A model generated the notes under the pieces. It was given only the letters and a program-made list of their open reading frames with translations, was not told where the DNA came from and searched no databases. A stretch of 64,000 nt of DNA from positions 1-64,000 of the forward strand of contig DDKK01000047.1 in NCBI GenBank assembly GCA_002339325.1. The letters run 5' to 3'. Below are positions 1-8,343 of the stretch, piece by piece. The translations under genes were made by a program, and so were the position numbers. Numbering within the stretch: position 1 is the stretch's first letter; the number at the start of each line of letters is the position of its first letter. This stretch comes from Nitrospiraceae bacterium UBA2600 (GTDB lineage: Bacteria > Nitrospirota > Thermodesulfovibrionia > Thermodesulfovibrionales > Thermodesulfovibrionaceae).

Positions 1-1007
1 TAGATAGGGCCGTTAGGTGAACATTGGGTAACACATACTTTATCATTACACATCTGTTTAGAAGTCATTAAATCCCTTGTAACATTTATCACTCCGATTG
101 TACCTTCTGCAGTAAAGGTCATTTCGCTTATTTGACTACCCTTTACTTTTATCTGCCTCTTCGTTAAACCGGGTTTGTTTTGAAAATCTATGGCAGTAAT
201 GAAAAAATCGCAATCATAAGCATTGGTTGAAAATCTGACCTTTACAGTTCCCTTAGAAGGCAACTTGAACTGGAAATTATCAGTATAATCCCCATAATGC
301 ATATAGCCAACAATTGTCTCATTGAGAGGAAAATTTCTGTTCAATTCAGGCTTGACTTTAAAAAGTTCTTCATCTTCAAATATATATCTACCTGGTTTGT
401 TTGGATTTAACTCTTTAGGAAGAAATACTGGCTGAACTTGCTGAGTTTGAGAGGAAGAAGAACCTTCTAAGGTTACACTAAAACCATAGCTTACTGGAAG
501 TCCAATCGAATGTCCCTGATATGTAAAAGGCACGTTTTTTGTTGAGCCATCACCAAAAGGAGTAAGTCTGTAGTCTCCCTTTTCATAGCATTTCCTCGCA
601 GACCATTGCTTGGGAATGTGTAGTTCTGCCACTTTCACGGGAAAACTAATTATTATGTAGCCTTCTTTAGAGGATGCGTTAAATGTGTAATCAATTGTTT
701 TATCAACCCTGTTGTCAAAATTTTTCTGAGAAGCTCCGAAGCCAACTATCTGAACTAACATCACACATGTAGAAGGAACATCGTAAAACTTCACTCTCAC
801 CTTTCCTGTTGAAGGAAGTAACACTTTGTAGTGGTCAAGGCCATCCTCATGATGCATAATTCCAAGAACTTTTTTATTGAGAGGTATCAATTGAGCTTTG
901 AGTATCTCGTTATTAGGCTCTTGCTCAAGAACTTCGTAAGCATAGGAATAAAACGATAAAGTTAAAAAAGTTAGCACAAGTGAGATTAGAAAAATTAATT
1001 TCTTCAT
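1..1007 (-). CDS. Exported protein with two PPC-like repeats, cut by window edge
   Basis: Reading frame open from an ATG at 1007 to the left edge, 335 codons visible. The last two visible bases read TA, so the gene could end one base outside or continue. A signal peptide (MKKLIFLISLVLTF..., likely cleaved after SYA) means export. Two related segments, near residues 27-75 and 215-265, share the pattern P-L-N-x(2)-(V/I)-(L/V)-G-(I/Y)-M-H-(H/Y) ... (V/F)-x-L-P-S-x-G-(K/T)-V-(R/K)-V-(R/K)-F, like the beta-sandwich PPC domains found in secreted proteins. A Cys-rich stretch lies near residues 315-330. Its start overlaps the upstream stop by four bases (ATGA), with a GGAG ribosome site inside the upstream gene. 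Function not recognised. Confidence 0.8.
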   Translation of the reverse strand, partial: MKKLIFLISLVLTFLTLSFYSYAYEVLEQEPNNEILKAQLIPLNKKVLGIMHHEDGLDHYKVLLPSTGKVRVKFYDVPSTCVMLVQIVGFGASQKNFDNRVDKTIDYTFNASSKEGYIIISFPVKVAELHIPKQWSARKCYEKGDYRLTPFGDGSTKNVPFTYQGHSIGLPVSYGFSVTLEGSSSSQTQQVQPVFLPKELNPNKPGRYIFEDEELFKVKPELNRNFPLNETIVGYMHYGDYTDNFQFKLPSKGTVKVRFSTNAYDCDFFITAIDFQNKPGLTKRQIKVKGSQISEMTFTAEGTIGVINVTRDLMTSKQMCNDKVCVTQCSPNGPI

Positions 1008-1528
1008 TTCCCTTTCTCCTTAATTTTTCCTTTCTTACATGTCAAACTTCCATCATCCTTAACCTTACACAAAACTCTCCACCAATTAGGCCTGCCCTTA
1101 AGAGTATCACCTCCTCTACACTCTAAAAGGTCTTGGTTTTTGCCTGCGATTTTTCTACAAATACCTAAATAGTTTCTTTCTTCGTCAACAAGCAATCTCT
1201 CAGCTCCATCATCCTCCGTCAATAACAAATAGCCACCGTAATGCCTTATTCTTGGCTCACATCCAAAGTATCCTACGAACTTTGCCTTCTTTCCAGAAAG
1301 GAAGTTTCCTTCAATTACCTGAACTATCAAAAATTTATCGTAATCATCTCCGGCAAAATCGGTAAAATCTGGACAGACAGGGCAAACATGCCTATTTCCC
1401 TCCCTTACAGGCTCTACAGGGCAGAGTTTTTTAATGAGTTCAAGCTTTAAATCAGCTGCATGAACGCCCTGAGAGACTATAATTACCATGAGAATAGGCA
1501 TTATCATTTCTTTTAGCTTTGTTTTCAT
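1004..1528 (-). CDS. Small exported cysteine-rich hypothetical protein
   Basis: 174 residues. N-terminal signal peptide ending VHA|AD, so probably periplasmic or secreted. The mature part has about eight cysteines, including C-P-V-C-P near residue 50, suggesting disulphides or metal binding. The C-terminus is lysine-rich. It overlaps the next gene (1-1007) by ATGA and is therefore translationally coupled to it. There is no clear ribosome binding site at the ATG at 1528, but a good promoter lies just before it (1535-1563), so the transcript may begin at the start codon. I do not recognise a family. Confidence 0.75.
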   Translation of the reverse strand: MKTKLKEMIMPILMVIIVSQGVHAADLKLELIKKLCPVEPVREGNRHVCPVCPDFTDFAGDDYDKFLIVQVIEGNFLSGKKAKFVGYFGCEPRIRHYGGYLLLTEDDGAERLLVDEERNYLGICRKIAGKNQDLLECRGGDTLKGRPNWWRVLCKVKDDGSLTCKKGKIKEKGK

Positions 1529-1534
1529 ATTCAG

Positions 1535-1563
1535 AGTATATAAAATCTCTCTTTCACCTTCAA
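1535..1563 (-). promoter_or_regulatory. Probable sigma70 promoter, near-leaderless
   Basis: On the minus strand, TTGAAG (1563-1558), a 17-base spacer and TATACT (1540-1535). The predicted start of transcription is at or within a base or two of the ATG at 1528. Confidence 0.5.
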
Positions 1564-1599
1564 GGTAAAATTACCATTACCTCTTCTTTTCAAAGAACA

Positions 1600-4500
1600 C
1601 TATTTTATATACCAAAATCTTCCACTTATTGTTCTGCTAATCTTTGCTTTTTTTGAATTGCTGTCAACTGTCACTTCCTCAACCACCGAAGACTTCTCTT
1701 CATGCTTTATATTACGTTTATAAATCCGGCTTGTGATTGTCACATCGTAGGAAATTCGAAAAACATCAGAGCTCATAGGATCAATTTTCAAATTCTGCAA
1801 ATTAAATCTTACTTCATCAAAGGTCTTGAAAGTTCTTCGGAGATTGTTCTGTAAATCAGCAAGTGTAGTTCCATCTCCAGCAGACCAGCTATCCCCAAGA
1901 AAGCTCATCACAAGCGAGTCATTGCGGGATTCATAGGCAGATTTGAATTGGTTGTATAATTGTCTAATAATTTCTATGCCTTGCTCTCTTTGTTTTGAAT
2001 CCTGTTCAACTTTTTTTCTTAATTCCTCCTCCGCTTTACTCTTTTCTTCTTCAAGTCTTTTTTTGTCCTCTTCCTCTCTCTTTCTCTGTAATTCAGCCAT
2101 AACTATTGCATCCTTGACTTCATCAACAGTTCGTATAAGCTTAAGATATCTCTCGCCAAGAGGATGTCTAAGATGTTCCTCTCCCCGAAAAATCTCATTT
2201 CTTATTCTCCAGCCTCCTAATTCAGTTCTCTCAAGAACTCCAAAAAGAACATCTTTTTCGATGGAGCTTAAAACTTTGTCCAAAGTGCCATAATCTACAT
2301 TCTTACCAATCAAGCTTTTAATTTGAGTTTCTGCACGGGATAGATCACTCATATAAATTGGGGTAAGAGCCATATCTGTTGATTTTGCGAGACCAACAAT
2401 AGCAAGGGGTGGTATGAAATTTTCCTCCCTTGCTCTATTTATGCCTTTTCCCGAGGCAAGAGAGATAAGTTTTTCATATTCGGCAGGAAAGTACTCTTTT
2501 ATAAATTGGAGAGCCTTAAATCTATTCAAGTAAGATAGGGTATCCTGAAAATCTTTCTCTATTGCATATCTGCGGTAGGGTGTTGGTATAATTACCATGT
2601 TATCTGGTGTTGTCTTGTAAAATTCAATATCCTTACCGTGCATGTAACTTTGAAAAATTATAATTCCCTTCTGCGCTAATTCGTAGAGAAAATCATTGAC
2701 CTCTCTTTTTTTCTCTCTTAGCCATTCAACTGATTTGTGACGATTTGAAGTGTCAGTTTCCCATTCACGAATGTATTGTTCATATCTGGTTTTTAGTCTT
2801 CCAATTAAATTTGAGGACTCTTTTGCCGTAGAATCAATTACTTTCATTGCATTTACCAATTTTTTTACATCTACTATCACACTAATTGCCTTAGCTTCAC
2901 CTATTGGCATCCAAGCAGGACCGATACTCGCACTTAATATCTCCATCTGTCTCAATTCTTCCTCTGTTGGCTTTTTTACAGAGAGCCATCTCTGGGCTGC
3001 ATTTTTCCAAATATTTAACCATTCAAAGCACCGATATCCTTTGCCTTCAGGTCCACCAAATTCTTCCCATTCTGTGCCTAAAATTCTCCTAATTTCACTC
3101 TCAATCCTATCAGGTATGGATTTTATTATGACTTCACTGCTACTTGAATCTCCTTTTTTAAGGTTAACCCCTACATGAACACCATATTGGGCTTTACGCT
3201 GTTCTAAGTAGTCTATATAATTAACGCAATGGGCACCATTATCAACATACCTGGGAAGGCCAAAGTAATCAAAATCTATTTGACTTGCCTTAGATTCATC
3301 AATAGGTAGGGACTGTAACATATCTGTAACAAGTTTATAAATTTCTATGAACTGCTCTTGTCTCGTTGTTCCGAGATTAACATAAGCATCATATAGAGAT
3401 TTCAAGGTGTTCTTCACTTCGTTATAATAGTTAGAGATAGATTCACGAGCAAATTTCAATGTATTCAGTATGTTTTCTCTTGCATTCCTTAAAGCATATC
3501 CTTTATCGAGACAACCTCTGTTTATATATATGCATCTTTCAGGTGAATGTTCAGGATATTTGCTAATTTCCTTGCTGATTTCGTTAATCTTAGCTAATAT
3601 CTCTGGCTCTAATTTATTAAAGTAATTTTCAGCTTTTCTGAAACCATTATCCCATTTCTCCATTAAGCTTCTGGCTTTGACAAAATCTCCAGTATCCAGT
3701 GCTTGTTGAGCCTCTGTAATGATTTTCTCAGAGTCAACTTCGAAAAATTCACTCATTGGAGGTATCTGAAAGGATAGATTAAAATAGCTTACAGGATCAA
3801 AACCTGAACTATCTTTTTCATGAAGAATCTCCTGTTGAGCATACTGAGGCACATCAGTTTCAAACTTTTTATTAATCTCCTTTTCTAATGAATCCCAGGA
3901 CTTCCATTGTCCCAATAACTGTTCATAAAGCTCCATTTCTCCAACCAATCTCGCTCCGCTATAAGCACCCATCAACGAGAGTTTAAACTCCCAAACCATC
4001 TTGGAAAGTTCTCGTATTTTAGAGGTCTGGGGAAGAAGTTGTTTTGCCTGCTCAAGAGCTACCTTGCTTTTCTCCAAAAGCTCCTTATATTTAGGAATAT
4101 CCCTCTTTATTTTTTGCAACTCTTTGAAAGACTGAAATAGTTTGTCAATGTCTCTCTCAAAGGGTTTCATTCTCTCAACAAATTTCTTAAACTCTATGAG
4201 TTCCTGACGCACTCTTGCCTCAGCCCACCTTAGTTTAGCCTGTTTATTTATGTCCTTTATCAACATTGCAATCCATGACCTTGCTTTATTACGAAACTCT
4301 GTTGCAAGCATCTCTATCTCTGCACTTCTTTCTGTATCAACATAAGACCCCACTGCCATTGAACTCTTTATCCAATCACTCCAGGTCTGCTCAGGCCATT
4401 CATCTCCGATTACTTTTTTCACATAGGTCTTCACAAGCCTTCTTACTTCGTCATTTGTTATTAGGTATTTATTGAAAAAATAATCAACAGTCTCGGCATT

Positions 4501-5115
4501 TTCAGGAATGAGCGGAGGCGAGTCAGAGGCAGGATTAGTTACACCTTTAAGCCTTCGGTCTCTATCAACAATATTATAAAGTTGTTCTATTTCAAGTTGA
4601 GCTTTAGTCTCTTTTACTTCCTTATAGGACTCATATGCCATCTTTGTTGCTGCCCAAACTACTCCAACGGCAGGATGTTCTATAAATTCAAAGCCTAAGT
4701 CAATACCAGCTATTATAGCTTCATCATATGTGCCTGCACCCACTTTTTCTGCAATCTCCCCTACCTTTGATAATACTGCGATAGTCTTTTTTACCTTGTC
4801 CTTTGCTTGTACGATTATTGCGTCTTCATCGGTGAGTTGCCCTGTCAAGAGTTTTTCATATTCTCCCAGTAAGTAAAAAGTCAAATCAACGCCTGCTTTA
4901 TCTTTAGTAAAGGCAAGAATCCCCTGTTTTGCGTCCTTTTCTTCAATAATTGCCTTTGTCAAGTCTAATCCAAGAGCAACGCTTTTCGGCACTCCTCCTG
5001 ATGAGGAACTTGAATCGTCAGATTTACTGGTTTGAGCAGATACTGTGCCTGTAGAGAAGAAAATCAGAAAGTACAAAATTAATATTGGATATATTAATTT
5101 TTTTGTTGTCATCAT
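1600..5115 (-). CDS. Very large exported helical protein with C-terminal NTF2-like domain
   Basis: About 1171 residues. I place the start at the ATG at 5115 because GGGAGGTAAGG precedes it and the signal peptide (MMTTKKLIYPILILYF..., cleavage after TVSA) follows directly; an in-frame ATG at 5160 would add 15 residues and overlap the upstream gene. After a serine-rich linker the protein is almost all alpha-helix, with many charged coiled-coil stretches, the strongest an E/K/R-rich segment near residues 1010-1050. The last ~125 residues look like an NTF2/SnoaL-type fold and resemble the middle of the upstream protein (5141-6478). No catalytic motif seen. A structural or secretion-related envelope role is a guess. 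Confidence 0.8.
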   Translation of the reverse strand: MMTTKKLIYPILILYFLIFFSTGTVSAQTSKSDDSSSSSGGVPKSVALGLDLTKAIIEEKDAKQGILAFTKDKAGVDLTFYLLGEYEKLLTGQLTDEDAIIVQAKDKVKKTIAVLSKVGEIAEKVGAGTYDEAIIAGIDLGFEFIEHPAVGVVWAATKMAYESYKEVKETKAQLEIEQLYNIVDRDRRLKGVTNPASDSPPLIPENAETVDYFFNKYLITNDEVRRLVKTYVKKVIGDEWPEQTWSDWIKSSMAVGSYVDTERSAEIEMLATEFRNKARSWIAMLIKDINKQAKLRWAEARVRQELIEFKKFVERMKPFERDIDKLFQSFKELQKIKRDIPKYKELLEKSKVALEQAKQLLPQTSKIRELSKMVWEFKLSLMGAYSGARLVGEMELYEQLLGQWKSWDSLEKEINKKFETDVPQYAQQEILHEKDSSGFDPVSYFNLSFQIPPMSEFFEVDSEKIITEAQQALDTGDFVKARSLMEKWDNGFRKAENYFNKLEPEILAKINEISKEISKYPEHSPERCIYINRGCLDKGYALRNARENILNTLKFARESISNYYNEVKNTLKSLYDAYVNLGTTRQEQFIEIYKLVTDMLQSLPIDESKASQIDFDYFGLPRYVDNGAHCVNYIDYLEQRKAQYGVHVGVNLKKGDSSSSEVIIKSIPDRIESEIRRILGTEWEEFGGPEGKGYRCFEWLNIWKNAAQRWLSVKKPTEEELRQMEILSASIGPAWMPIGEAKAISVIVDVKKLVNAMKVIDSTAKESSNLIGRLKTRYEQYIREWETDTSNRHKSVEWLREKKREVNDFLYELAQKGIIIFQSYMHGKDIEFYKTTPDNMVIIPTPYRRYAIEKDFQDTLSYLNRFKALQFIKEYFPAEYEKLISLASGKGINRAREENFIPPLAIVGLAKSTDMALTPIYMSDLSRAETQIKSLIGKNVDYGTLDKVLSSIEKDVLFGVLERTELGGWRIRNEIFRGEEHLRHPLGERYLKLIRTVDEVKDAIVMAELQRKREEEDKKRLEEEKSKAEEELRKKVEQDSKQREQGIEIIRQLYNQFKSAYESRNDSLVMSFLGDSWSAGDGTTLADLQNNLRRTFKTFDEVRFNLQNLKIDPMSSDVFRISYDVTITSRIYKRNIKHEEKSSVVEEVTVDSNSKKAKISRTISGRFWYIK

Positions 5116-5140
5116 CTCTACCACCTTACCTCCCTGAAGA

Positions 5141-6478
5141 CTAAAACCTCCTTGAACCATCAGGCTGGTATTTGTATTTGAAAGAGGCTTGGGTATCTGT
5201 TAAAAACCCTCCTGAGTTATCTTGAAAAGATATGACTTGAATGACTGCATATTTTCCATTTCCAAGTTTTATTGCGTATACTTTGTTTAAAAGTGAACTA
5301 AGAGGTTGAATATAATTTAAAGTATAGCCAGTCTCTGGAACCTCTTTAACATCATTTATATTTGTAAAACTTAATTGTTGAAGTTTGGCTCCATTAAATC
5401 CTGCAAGCTGATGACCTGATAGATAAACGTCATATTCCCCTAAGCTTGTTACAACTTTACCCATGTCAAAATTAAATCCTTCCTGAAGAACCCCAAGGCC
5501 GTAAGGTTTAAATCTTAAAGTAAAAGTTCCTGACTCTACAGTAAACTCTTCCATTGCTGTCTTTACTGCCTCGTCAAAGGGTTCTTTCACCACGTTTCCG
5601 CTGTCATCCACCACTATTGTTGGCTCATTGCTTGGTGATTGCACTACTCCTGTCGCCACATTGGATGCATCACTTAAGCCAAATATCAAAGGAAACTTCA
5701 TACTATATACCTTTAGACCTCCTTCTCCAAGCTTAAACACAAACTCTGTCATCCCCTTGTCTGAAAGCAACTTCCCTGTCCTTGATGAAACAAGGGAACG
5801 ACTGAAATTGATAGAGACTACTATCCCCTTTCCTCCTGATGCTACATTGTTTATGGTAAATCTCATGTCTATGTTGTCAAAGAGGCTAAAGTCCTTTCTT
5901 ATGGCTCTGTCAAGATTTACTGCATCTCCTGCAAAATCCTCTGCTACATAGCTCATAAACTTCCCTGCATCCTCTCTTCTGTATGCCTCTGCCATCCCCT
6001 CAAGTGCTTCCTTAACCATTGCTGTAATGTTTCTCTCTGATACTGTTATCTCTTTTCTTGTTGCTTCAATGTCATTTGTCTTTCCTCTTGTATCCATTAT
6101 CTCTATGAATACTACATAGTTTTTGTTTAGCTCTGGACGGAATCTGAATTCAAAAGCTCCGTCCTCAGAGAGTGTTGCATCCTGCCAGGTTTCTTTGTTG
6201 TTAAGTGTGACCCTCACGCTTGCTATTGTTCCTGTTTTGACCGTTGCTTTACCTTTAATCACCGCGTTTCCATCAGGCAAATTATCTCTAAAAAGTGTTA
6301 CTTTCTGTCCGAGTTCTTCATAGGAGATGTTGTTTAAATAGATATACTTAATCGTTATCTCATCCTCTGAAGCTCCAAAAATCCACCACTTCGCCTCTGA
6401 TTTAGATTGGCTTATTAAAATATGGCATATGATAAATAAGGTCACAATTAAAAGCTTTGATAATCTCAACCTTCTCAT
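5141..6478 (-). CDS. Exported protein with Ig-like and NTF2-like domains
   Basis: 445 residues from the ATG at 6478, chosen because AAAGGAGG lies seven bases ahead; an in-frame ATG at 6529 would overlap the upstream gene and place 17 residues before the signal peptide. Signal peptide with cleavage after KSEA. Residues ~50-145 look like a beta-sandwich with repeated V-x-V strands (Ig/cadherin-like). Residues ~150-270 (TAMVKEALEGMAEAYRRED onward) look like an NTF2/SnoaL domain, related in pattern to the C-terminus of the 1600-5115 protein. The last third is unassigned beta-rich sequence. It sits 25 bases upstream of that large protein's start, same operon. Confidence 0.8.
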   Translation of the reverse strand: MRRLRLSKLLIVTLFIICHILISQSKSEAKWWIFGASEDEITIKYIYLNNISYEELGQKVTLFRDNLPDGNAVIKGKATVKTGTIASVRVTLNNKETWQDATLSEDGAFEFRFRPELNKNYVVFIEIMDTRGKTNDIEATRKEITVSERNITAMVKEALEGMAEAYRREDAGKFMSYVAEDFAGDAVNLDRAIRKDFSLFDNIDMRFTINNVASGGKGIVVSINFSRSLVSSRTGKLLSDKGMTEFVFKLGEGGLKVYSMKFPLIFGLSDASNVATGVVQSPSNEPTIVVDDSGNVVKEPFDEAVKTAMEEFTVESGTFTLRFKPYGLGVLQEGFNFDMGKVVTSLGEYDVYLSGHQLAGFNGAKLQQLSFTNINDVKEVPETGYTLNYIQPLSSLLNKVYAIKLGNGKYAVIQVISFQDNSGGFLTDTQASFKYKYQPDGSRRF

Positions 6479-6506
6479 CTTTAATCCTCCTTTTATTGCC
6501 TTTCTC

Positions 6507-8108
6507 TTATATCTCAAGATTAATCCCAAAAGTTATGCTTGTCTCTCTAAAGTTGTTTGAGCCAGTAGTAAATCTGTAGTCATTCACATATGCTCTGAGA
6601 TAGAGCATGCTGTATTTAAGTTTCTCAAGGAATTTTGGCTTGTAGTAAATACTAAAACTTCCAAAGGCCTTCTGAGAGTCATCTCCGGCGTCTTTTTCAA
6701 GCTTGTTCATTCCAAATCTTAAATCGGAATTTATATTATATTTAGGTATCTCAAAGCCCAGTCCCAGTGAATACTCATATATAATGTCAGATTTGTCTTC
6801 AAGTTCGTTTCGTGAACTCCATCCACCGAGGTAAAGAGAAGGCTTTAGAATATAATCGCCGAGAGTGTGTCTGCTACTTAGAGAGCCATTATAGGTAAAC
6901 TCATAGCTTTTGCTTCTTGAAGCACCCTTTGTATCATAGGAAGTGTATCCAAAGTTTCCGTCAAAATCAAATTGACCGAATCGGTCTCTGTAGTTAAGGT
7001 TTACAACGTGGTCTGTTTTAGATGTTTTGTTATGGCTTCTACTTAATTTATAGGAAATATCTGTGGATGCATACTGTCTTCCAAAGAGCTTTTTTATTGT
7101 TACACCAAATTCTGGTTTGTAGTAATGAGTTGTTCCATCTGCCTTCTGTCCTTCGAGGTTGTTTCTATACCAAAGGAAGCCCGTATTAAAAATAAGGTCT
7201 CTTGTATGTTTATATCTCCATTTGAATTTAAACTTCTCTCTGTCAGCAGTAGCAGAGCCAAGAAGAGTCTCAAAATCTGGCTCTACTCTTTCATACTCAA
7301 GGGTCACTCGGCTTGGGTCTTTGTCTCCAATGGCAGTTATCTTAAATGCCATGCCATGATACTCTTTATATGGTTCACCTTCTTGCTCAGATTTTCTCGT
7401 TGAATTAAATGCGAGCTCACTTGAGATTGTCGCTCCAGGAAGAGGTCTGTATTCAAAATCAAAGGAATAAAGTGAGTTGTCATAAAGGGTATCTGAGGCT
7501 GTCCTTCTTTTGTCATCCTCAGACCTAATATAGTTGAACCCTACCCAGAATTCTTCGCTTACATTATATTTAATTCTGCCTCCATAGGCCTGCCTTTCTA
7601 AAACCGCTGTCTTTTTGTCTCGCCAAAGACTATCCCATCTTGGATAGGCTGCACCGTATATTAATGTTACTTCTGGAAGCTTCATTGAAGGGTCTGTGTA
7701 CTTGTAAGAACCTCCCTTTATGGCACTGCTGAGGGTATACTGAGAAAAGGACTCAAAGGTATCGCCAATGTTTAAAGTATGGATTTTGTTTGTAAACCTC
7801 AGCTGAGCATTGGTAAGTGAGTGAGTCTTAGGGTCATTGGCTCTGTCATCAGTAGATTTTACCCCCAGATTAAGATTATAATCAAAGCCTTTGATTTTTC
7901 CCATGCCAGTTATTCCCAGAACGTTTAGATAATGAAAACCCTCTGTAAGAGAAGAACTCTGATAGCCAGGCCCAGATACGTTGTTAGAAGTGAAGGAGAT
8001 TTCGTTTGTTAGATGAAATTCATGTTCGGCCTGGGCATTTTTAAAGAAGAACAGAAGAAGGAGCAAGATTAAAATGCTTGACGTTTTTTTAAGTCTAGGC
8101 TTCAACAT
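6507..8108 (-). CDS. Outer-membrane beta-barrel protein, first gene of envelope operon
   Basis: About 533 residues from the ATG at 8108 (AGGAGG five bases upstream; a GTG two codons earlier is less likely). Signal peptide with cleavage AQA|E. The mature protein is a long series of alternating hydrophobic/polar strands rich in Tyr, Phe, Asn and Gly with short turns, ending in a strand T-F-G-I-N-L-E-I, the layout of a large outer-membrane barrel. No plug or TonB box seen. It leads the operon 8108 to 1, so it may be the export or anchoring partner of the secreted proteins behind it. That link is inference from order. Confidence 0.8.
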   Translation of the reverse strand: MLKPRLKKTSSILILLLLLFFFKNAQAEHEFHLTNEISFTSNNVSGPGYQSSSLTEGFHYLNVLGITGMGKIKGFDYNLNLGVKSTDDRANDPKTHSLTNAQLRFTNKIHTLNIGDTFESFSQYTLSSAIKGGSYKYTDPSMKLPEVTLIYGAAYPRWDSLWRDKKTAVLERQAYGGRIKYNVSEEFWVGFNYIRSEDDKRRTASDTLYDNSLYSFDFEYRPLPGATISSELAFNSTRKSEQEGEPYKEYHGMAFKITAIGDKDPSRVTLEYERVEPDFETLLGSATADREKFKFKWRYKHTRDLIFNTGFLWYRNNLEGQKADGTTHYYKPEFGVTIKKLFGRQYASTDISYKLSRSHNKTSKTDHVVNLNYRDRFGQFDFDGNFGYTSYDTKGASRSKSYEFTYNGSLSSRHTLGDYILKPSLYLGGWSSRNELEDKSDIIYEYSLGLGFEIPKYNINSDLRFGMNKLEKDAGDDSQKAFGSFSIYYKPKFLEKLKYSMLYLRAYVNDYRFTTGSNNFRETSITFGINLEI

Positions 8109-8147
8109 AATCACCTCCTATAGTTTTTGAGCCTGGTCGAAATATTA

Positions 8148-8202
8148 CATAAATTGGTCTATAAAATTTAACTAAAGCGTTGAAACCCAGACCAATTTTA
8201 TG
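8148..8202. repeat. Imperfect inverted repeat between divergent genes
   Basis: Left arm CATAAATTGGTCT (8148-8160) and right arm AGACCAATTTTATG (8189-8202) are reverse complements apart from one extra T, separated by 28 bases. It lies 40 bases upstream of the barrel-protein gene, where a regulator could bind. Confidence 0.5.
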
Positions 8203-8258
8203 AATAACACCATTAATTAAATTTATTATCTGTGAAACTCTGTTTTCTGTAAAGTCGC

Positions 8259-8304
8259 TTTTTATGTCAACCTGCCGGATTTTCTGTCAACTTTTATGTC
8301 AACC
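8259..8304. promoter_or_regulatory. Triple TTTTNTGTCAAC direct repeat, possible promoter/operator
   Basis: TTTTATGTCAACC occurs at 8260-8272 and 8292-8304, and TTTTCTGTCAAC at 8280-8291. Read on the minus strand each contains TTGACA, the ideal -35 box. TTGACA at 8290-8285 followed by 18 bases and CATAAA gives a plausible promoter for the operon starting at 8108. On the plus strand the repeats lie just upstream of a TTAAAAT that could serve the regulator gene. The repetition suggests binding sites for the neighbouring LuxR-type protein (inference). Confidence 0.45.
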
Positions 8305-8343
8305 ATGTTAAAATAGATAAATTCTTTCGGAGTATTTTGTGCA

